NCBI GenBank assembly: GCA_046081125.1
Contig: JBJTVH010000089.1
Coordinates: 9,565 to 73,564, forward strand
Length of the DNA: 64,000 nt
Origin: JBEIFW01 sp046081125
GTDB lineage: Bacteria > Actinomycetota > Acidimicrobiia > Acidimicrobiales > Ilumatobacteraceae
Direction: 5' to 3'
Part shown: piece after piece, positions 60,155 through 64,000 of the stretch
How positions within the stretch are numbered: the stretch's first letter is position 1
Layout of the letters: each line of letters opens with the position of its first letter
Program-made: the position numbers and the translations under genes
Notes under the pieces: generated by a model
The model's input: only the letters and a program-made list of their open reading frames with translations
What the model was told of the DNA's origin: nothing
Databases searched by the model: none

Positions 60155-61444
60155 TTGTCCGACTCCACGCTCGCCCCGTCGCTCGGTACCGTCGCCGAGG
60201 ACGGCTCGTACATCCCCCGCCAGATCATCGCCGACGATCTGGGCATGTCGTTCGCCGAGGCGATCGACGGAACGCTTGTCGACGTGGAGGACGGCCAGAT
60301 CGTCAACGGCCGGGTGGTGAAGATCGACAAGGACGAGGTGCTGCTCGACATCGGCTACAAGTCCGAGGGGGTCATCCCGTCGCGCGAGCTGTCGATCCGC
60401 AACGACGTCAACCCGTTCGAGGTCGTGAAGCTCGGTGAGGAGCTCGAGGCGCTCGTCCTGCAGAAGGAAGACAAGGAAGGCCGCCTCGTCCTGTCCAAGA
60501 AGCGGGCCCAGTACGAGCGGGCTTGGGGCACGATTGAGAAGAAGAAGGAGAACAACGAAGTCGTCGAGGGTCCGGTGATCGAAGTCGTCAAGGGCGGCCT
60601 CATCATCGACATCGGGCTTCGCGGCTTTCTCCCGGCCTCGCTCGTCGAGCTGCGGCGTGTCCGCGATCTGGCCCCGTACGTGGGCAAGGTCGTACAGGCC
60701 AAGATCATCGAGCTCGACAAGAACCGCAACAACGTCGTGCTCTCCCGGCGGGCCTACCTCGAGGAGACCCAGAAGGAAGCGCGCGACGAGTTCCTCGCCA
60801 ACCTGCGCCCGGGTGAAGTCCGCCGCGGTGTGGTGTCGTCGGTGGTGTCGTTCGGCGCCTTCGTCGACCTCGGCGGCATGGACGGCCTCATCCACGTGTC
60901 GGAGCTGTCCTGGAAGCACGTCGATCACCCCGGGTCGGTCGTGCAGGTCGGCGACGAGGTCACCGTGCAGGTCCTCGACGTCGATTTCGACCGGGAGCGC
61001 ATCAGCCTGTCGCTCAAGGCCACCCAGCAGGATCCGTGGCAAGAGTTCGCCTCGACCCACCGGGTCGGCGAGCTCGTCTACGGCCGGGTCACCAAGCTCG
61101 TCCCCTTCGGTTCGTTCGTCCAGGTGGGCGAGGGCATCGAGGGCCTGGTTCACATCTCCGAGATGTCGGCCCATCACGTCGACGCGCCCGAGCAGGTGGT
61201 CACCCCGGGCGAGGAGCTCTGGGTCAAGATCATCGATCTCGACACGCAGCGGCGCCGGATCAGCCTGTCGATCAAGCAGGCCGCCGAGGGTGGCGAAGTC
61301 GCCGAGGAGTACCGCGAGGCGTTCGGCGCCCATGCGTACGACGACCAGGGCAACTACATCGGCGGTGCCGACGACGCCGAGCGTGAGGCTGCCTGGCGCG
61401 AGTACTACGAGCAGTACGGCGACGGGACCGCCCCCGAGGCCTGA
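60155..61444 (+). CDS. rpsA: 30S ribosomal protein S1
   Basis: 429 residues with four S1 repeats at roughly 45-120, 130-200, 215-285 and 300-375: GRVVKIDKDEVLLDIGYKSEG, GPVIEVVKGGLIIDIGLRGF, GVVSSVVSFGAFVDLGGMDG and GRVTKLVPFGSFVQVGEGIE (each split in the protein by its own linker). The C-terminus is acidic. The start is TTG 60155 (protein MSDSTLAPSLGTVAEDGSY). Upstream motif is weak (GAAAG at 60142-60146). It lies downstream of polA as in other actinobacteria. Confidence 0.95.
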   Translation: MSDSTLAPSLGTVAEDGSYIPRQIIADDLGMSFAEAIDGTLVDVEDGQIVNGRVVKIDKDEVLLDIGYKSEGVIPSRELSIRNDVNPFEVVKLGEELEALVLQKEDKEGRLVLSKKRAQYERAWGTIEKKKENNEVVEGPVIEVVKGGLIIDIGLRGFLPASLVELRRVRDLAPYVGKVVQAKIIELDKNRNNVVLSRRAYLEETQKEARDEFLANLRPGEVRRGVVSSVVSFGAFVDLGGMDGLIHVSELSWKHVDHPGSVVQVGDEVTVQVLDVDFDRERISLSLKATQQDPWQEFASTHRVGELVYGRVTKLVPFGSFVQVGEGIEGLVHISEMSAHHVDAPEQVVTPGEELWVKIIDLDTQRRRISLSIKQAAEGGEVAEEYREAFGAHAYDDQGNYIGGADDAEREAAWREYYEQYGDGTAPEA

Positions 61445-61505
61445 GTCCCTTGGGCCGGTGCGACCGGCCTGACAGACTGACCCTGCACGTTCGCAGGGGG
61501 GTCCC

Positions 61506-62726
61506 ATGATCGATTTCACGTTCCCGCCCGAGGTGGAGGAGATCCGCCGCAAGGTGCGGACGTTCATGGACGACGTCGTGCGTCCCCGTTGGGCCGACGT
61601 GCCCGACGGGGATCGGCGCGAGACGGTGCGGGCCATCGTCGAACTGCGCCGGGCCGCACGGGAGGACTGGGGCCTGTGGCTGCCGCACATGCCACCCGAG
61701 TGGGGAGGCATGGGCCTTGGCCCGACGGCGATGGCGGCGGTGTCGGCCGAGGCCGCGAAGGTGTCGATCGGGCCGTTCGTCCTGAACGCACAAGCTCCCG
61801 ACGAGGGCAACCAGCACACCCTGCTGCACTGGGGCACGCCCGAGCAGAAGGAGAGGTACCTCCGACCGCTCTGTGAGGGCACCGCCCGGTCCTGCTTCGC
61901 GATGACCGAACCGGAGGTCGCCGGTTCGGACCCGACGCTGATCAAGACCTTCGCCTACCCCGACGGCGACGAATGGGTCATCAACGGGCACAAGTGGTTC
62001 ATCTCGGGGGCGCGCGGGGCGAAGTTCGCGTTGCTGATCGCCCGGACGGAACAGGATCCCGACGTCCCGCAGGCGAGCAACTCCTGCTTCATCGTCGACC
62101 TGCCCGCCGAGGGCTGGAACATCGTGCGCGACGTGAAGACGATGTCCGGCTCGCACAACCACTGCGAGATCCTCATCGAGGATCTACGGGTTCCCGCAGC
62201 GAACCTGCTCGGTGGTCGAGGCCAGGGCCACCTGCTCGGCCAGTACCGGCTCGGCCCCGCCCGTCTGGCGCACTGCATGCGGTGGATCGGGCAGGCGGAG
62301 ATCGCGCTCGACATGATGGTGCAGCGGGCCCTCGAGCGTTACAGCCACGGCAGCGTCTTGGCCGAAAAGCAGGGGATCCAGTGGTTGATCGCCGACTCGG
62401 CCGTCGAGCTGTACCAGTGCAAGCTGATGGTGCTGCACTCGGCCTACAAGATCGAGCACGGAATGGATTTCATCGCCGAGGTGTCGATGGCCAAGCACTT
62501 CGTGGCGAACAGCCTGTGGCGCATCATCGACCGGGCGATCCAGGTACACGGGGCGCTCGGCTACTCGACGGACACCCCGCTCGCGCACATGCTGCAACAG
62601 GCGCGGTGGTCGCGCTTCGCCGACGGCGCCGACGAGATCCATCAGATGCGCATCGCCCAGCGGACCATCGCCGCCTGGAAAGACACCGGCTCCACGAAGA
62701 AGGCCACCGGGGAGCTCCCGCTGTGA
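61506..62726 (+). CDS. Acyl-CoA dehydrogenase, ACAD10/11-like
   Basis: 406 residues, flavin-dependent alpha,beta-oxidation of an acyl-CoA. CFAMTEPEVAGSDPTLIKT (FAD/substrate motif), INGHKWFISGARGAKFAL and AIQVHGALGYSTDTPL are typical. The catalytic base region reads FADGADEIHQMRI: the usual YEGT Glu is replaced by Asp, as in the ACAD10/11 group. The substrate is unknown. Confidence 0.92.
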   Translation: MIDFTFPPEVEEIRRKVRTFMDDVVRPRWADVPDGDRRETVRAIVELRRAAREDWGLWLPHMPPEWGGMGLGPTAMAAVSAEAAKVSIGPFVLNAQAPDEGNQHTLLHWGTPEQKERYLRPLCEGTARSCFAMTEPEVAGSDPTLIKTFAYPDGDEWVINGHKWFISGARGAKFALLIARTEQDPDVPQASNSCFIVDLPAEGWNIVRDVKTMSGSHNHCEILIEDLRVPAANLLGGRGQGHLLGQYRLGPARLAHCMRWIGQAEIALDMMVQRALERYSHGSVLAEKQGIQWLIADSAVELYQCKLMVLHSAYKIEHGMDFIAEVSMAKHFVANSLWRIIDRAIQVHGALGYSTDTPLAHMLQQARWSRFADGADEIHQMRIAQRTIAAWKDTGSTKKATGELPL

Positions 62727-62754
62727 TTCCCAAGGGGCGCAAGGAGGAACCGTC

Positions 62755-63246
62755 GTGAGCGACGTCTTCCCGGACCGCTCCATGGAGCACCGGGACAAGA
62801 TCGCCTGGATGATCGAGACCGAGGGCTGGGCGATCGAACCGGTGCCTGCGCGCCTCGACATGACCCCACCCCAGCCGCCCTACGCCTACACGATCGGGAT
62901 CGAGGACAGCTTCGGCTTCCCCGAGATCGTGGTGTTCGGCTTGAAGCCCGTGGCGGCCAGGGGGTTGATCGGGCTCGTCGTCGACGTGCTCCGCCAGGAG
63001 GTGGAGATGCCCGTGGGGGAGTTGTTCACCGGGCTGCTCGACCACGATCTGCGCGCCGTGCTCCTGCCGATCGATCTCGATCGGTACGGCGGGTTGTTCG
63101 CCTCGGCGGCGGGCTGGTACGGCGAGGTCGGCTTCCGGGTCGTGCAGTTCGTGTGGCCGGACCGCAATGGCTGGTTGCCGTGGGAGTCCGGGTTCGATCG
63201 TCAGGTGCTCGGAGCGCAGCCAGTGATCGGGGCCGGGTCGGCCTGA
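62755..63246 (+). CDS. DUF4262 domain protein
   Basis: 163 residues from GTG 62755 with AAGGAGG at 62741-62747. DUF4262 hallmarks: PPYAYTIGIEDSFGFPEIVVFGL and VQFVWPDRNGWLPWE in separate parts. The function is unknown. Its last 46 bases overlap the remnant of a convergent flippase gene. Confidence 0.85.
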   Translation: MSDVFPDRSMEHRDKIAWMIETEGWAIEPVPARLDMTPPQPPYAYTIGIEDSFGFPEIVVFGLKPVAARGLIGLVVDVLRQEVEMPVGELFTGLLDHDLRAVLLPIDLDRYGGLFASAAGWYGEVGFRVVQFVWPDRNGWLPWESGFDRQVLGAQPVIGAGSA

Positions 63247-63468
63247 TCGTTTGGCGGGGCCCCGACCAGGGCGTCGTGGCGCCGCTGGGCCCACAACAGC
63301 ACCGTCCAGGTGGCCAGGCTCAACACCGTCTCGCTCACCAACGTCGCCACCGCTGCACCCTGCCAGCCCCAAACGGGGGATGAAGGTCAGGTAGAGGATG
63401 AGGCTCAGGCTCGCGCTGAGGGTTTGCAGGATGGCCCGCAGGGCGAGCCGGCCGAGACCGAGCAGGCC
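63201..63468 (-). pseudogene. C-terminal remnant of a polysaccharide flippase (Wzx-like)
   Basis: Two reading frames on the reverse strand join into one recognisable tail. GLLGLGRLALRAILQTLSAS and LSLILYLTFIP are followed, after a one-base shift in the CCCCCGTTTGGGG run near 63370-63380, by WGWQGAAVATLVSETVLSL and ATWTVLLWAQRRHDA, stopping at 63201. This matches the last helices of MOP-family polysaccharide exporters. The frameshift could be real decay or sequence error near a contig end. Confidence 0.5.
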
Positions 63469-63931
63469 GGTCGTCGGCCTCGCGGACGCCGGTCGGTCCG
63501 ATCACGGCTGGGCGGAACAGGCACGAGCAGATCCACGTGTAGTCGCCCATCGTGAACAGCTGCCGGATGAACGAGGTGCCGGACTGGACCTCCGGCGGAC
63601 GCCGCACCGGGCACCGAGGCGGGCGCCTTGACGAAGGGTCGCAGGCTGCCCGGCAGCAGTTCCTCGTCGTCGAACAGCACGAGGAGGTAGTCGGCGTCGG
63701 TGCGCTCGAACGGCCGGGAGATTTTGCGGAATCGACCCTGTTGGCCGGGCCATCGGTCGAGGCGAACGCCGTACCGGGCACGGACGGCCTCCGGCAACCA
63801 GTCGAGCGCCGGACCGGCGAGGGGCGTTCAGCCCAGGGCAATTCGGGCAGGAGCGTGTGCTCCGGCACCCTGCGCGCGATTCCGCCTCCCCAGGGCGTCA
63901 CGAATTCGACCCCTACACGGCGAATCGTCAA
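63440..63931 (-). pseudogene. Frameshifted fragment, glycosyltransferase-like
   Basis: Three pieces in alternating reverse frames look coding: VEFVTPWGGGIARRVPEHT and LLPELPWAE; then YGVRLDRWPGQQGRFRKIS, ADYLLVLFDDEELLPGSL and RPFVKAPA; then GTSFIRQLFTMGDYTWICS and CLFRPAVIGPTGV. The DYLLVLFDDEELLPGSL and CLFRPAVIGPTG parts resemble family 2 glycosyltransferases (weak). At least two frameshifts separate the pieces. Together with the flippase remnant this suggests a broken surface-polysaccharide locus. Confidence 0.35.
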
Positions 63932-63950
63932 CGAATCGCCGTGTAGGGGT
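63909..63950. repeat. 42-bp near-perfect inverted repeat
   Basis: ACCCCTACACGGCGA (63909-63923) pairs perfectly with its complement at 63936-63950. One mismatch and three more pairs follow inward to a 4-base loop TCAA. It is the longest dyad in the window and lies at the 5' end of the broken polysaccharide fragment. It may be a terminator, a regulatory dyad or a fold-back artefact. The last 50 bases hold nothing identifiable. Confidence 0.6.
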
Positions 63951-64000
63951 CCGAGAGGGGGCAGAGGCCGGGAGGGGCGTCCCGACCGCGGTCAGGCGCC

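Noticed and set aside
59738..61945. 735-codon antisense frame over rpsA and the acyl-CoA dehydrogenase
   Set aside because: Spans two confident genes and an intergenic promoter; no domain visible.

Overview
The window is 64 kb of very GC-rich chromosomal DNA with tightly packed genes, many ATGA/GTGA stop-start overlaps and almost no intergenic space. Gene content and order point to a free-living actinobacterium, most likely from a deep lineage such as the Acidimicrobiia (inference). The evidence is the radical-SAM/DUF2344-rne-rplU-rpmA-obgE-proB block, the ffh-rpsP-khpA-rimM-trmD-rplS-DUF2469-yraN block, an ANTAR response regulator next to polA, and a PolA with Tyr in motif B. It is core genome: no phage, insertion sequence or CRISPR array is visible.

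Layout. 1-7.9 kb: tRNA/rRNA-maturation type proteins, RNase E/G, ribosomal proteins L21 and L27, dGTPase (reverse strand), Obg and ProB. 7.9-9.1 kb: a thioredoxin-fold protein whose catalytic cysteine position is an in-frame TGA followed by a SECIS-like hairpin, a strong selenoprotein candidate. 9.1-18.7 kb: an envelope/AAA+ cluster read outward from 16.35 kb. The reverse arm holds a TerB-like/CbbX-like AAA+ ATPase, two exported binding-type proteins (one with a VWA domain), a membrane protein, MurJ and PspA. The forward arm holds a MoxR ATPase and a CoxE-like VWA protein. 18.8-23.8 kb: ffh to rplS translation operon, then DUF2469, YraN and Nth. 24-35.6 kb: histidine genes hisD-C-B-H-A, an MFS transporter, hisF, a GroES-like protein, an EAL-HDOD protein, hisI, trpE and ygfZ. 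hisG and hisE are not in the window. 35.5-37.6 kb: a two-component system on the reverse strand. 37.7-43.9 kb: trpC, a second-type TrpB, CheX-like and GGDEF proteins, then trpF-B-A. trpD and trpG are not in the window. 44-50.3 kb: FAS1 lipoprotein, Bcp peroxiredoxin and the type II fatty-acid genes fabZ, fabF-acpP-fabG-fabH-fabD. 50.3-58.4 kb: tRNA-Leu(CAA), a GGDEF-EAL protein, MalQ, PdtaR-like regulator and PolA. 58.4-63.2 kb: a DDAH-type hydrolase, a methyltransferase, ribosomal protein S1, an acyl-CoA dehydrogenase and a DUF4262 protein. 63.2-64 kb: frameshifted remnants of cell-surface polysaccharide genes and a large inverted repeat.

A recurring signal ties the window together. At least 17 genes that begin a transcription unit carry a TANNNT hexamer, often written CCGGTAG(C/G)GT, only 6-11 bases before the ATG or GTG. 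That is the architecture of leaderless transcripts with a -10 element only. Genes inside operons instead have Shine-Dalgarno motifs or overlapping stop/start codons. Convergent gene pairs are separated by long perfect hairpins without T-tracts.
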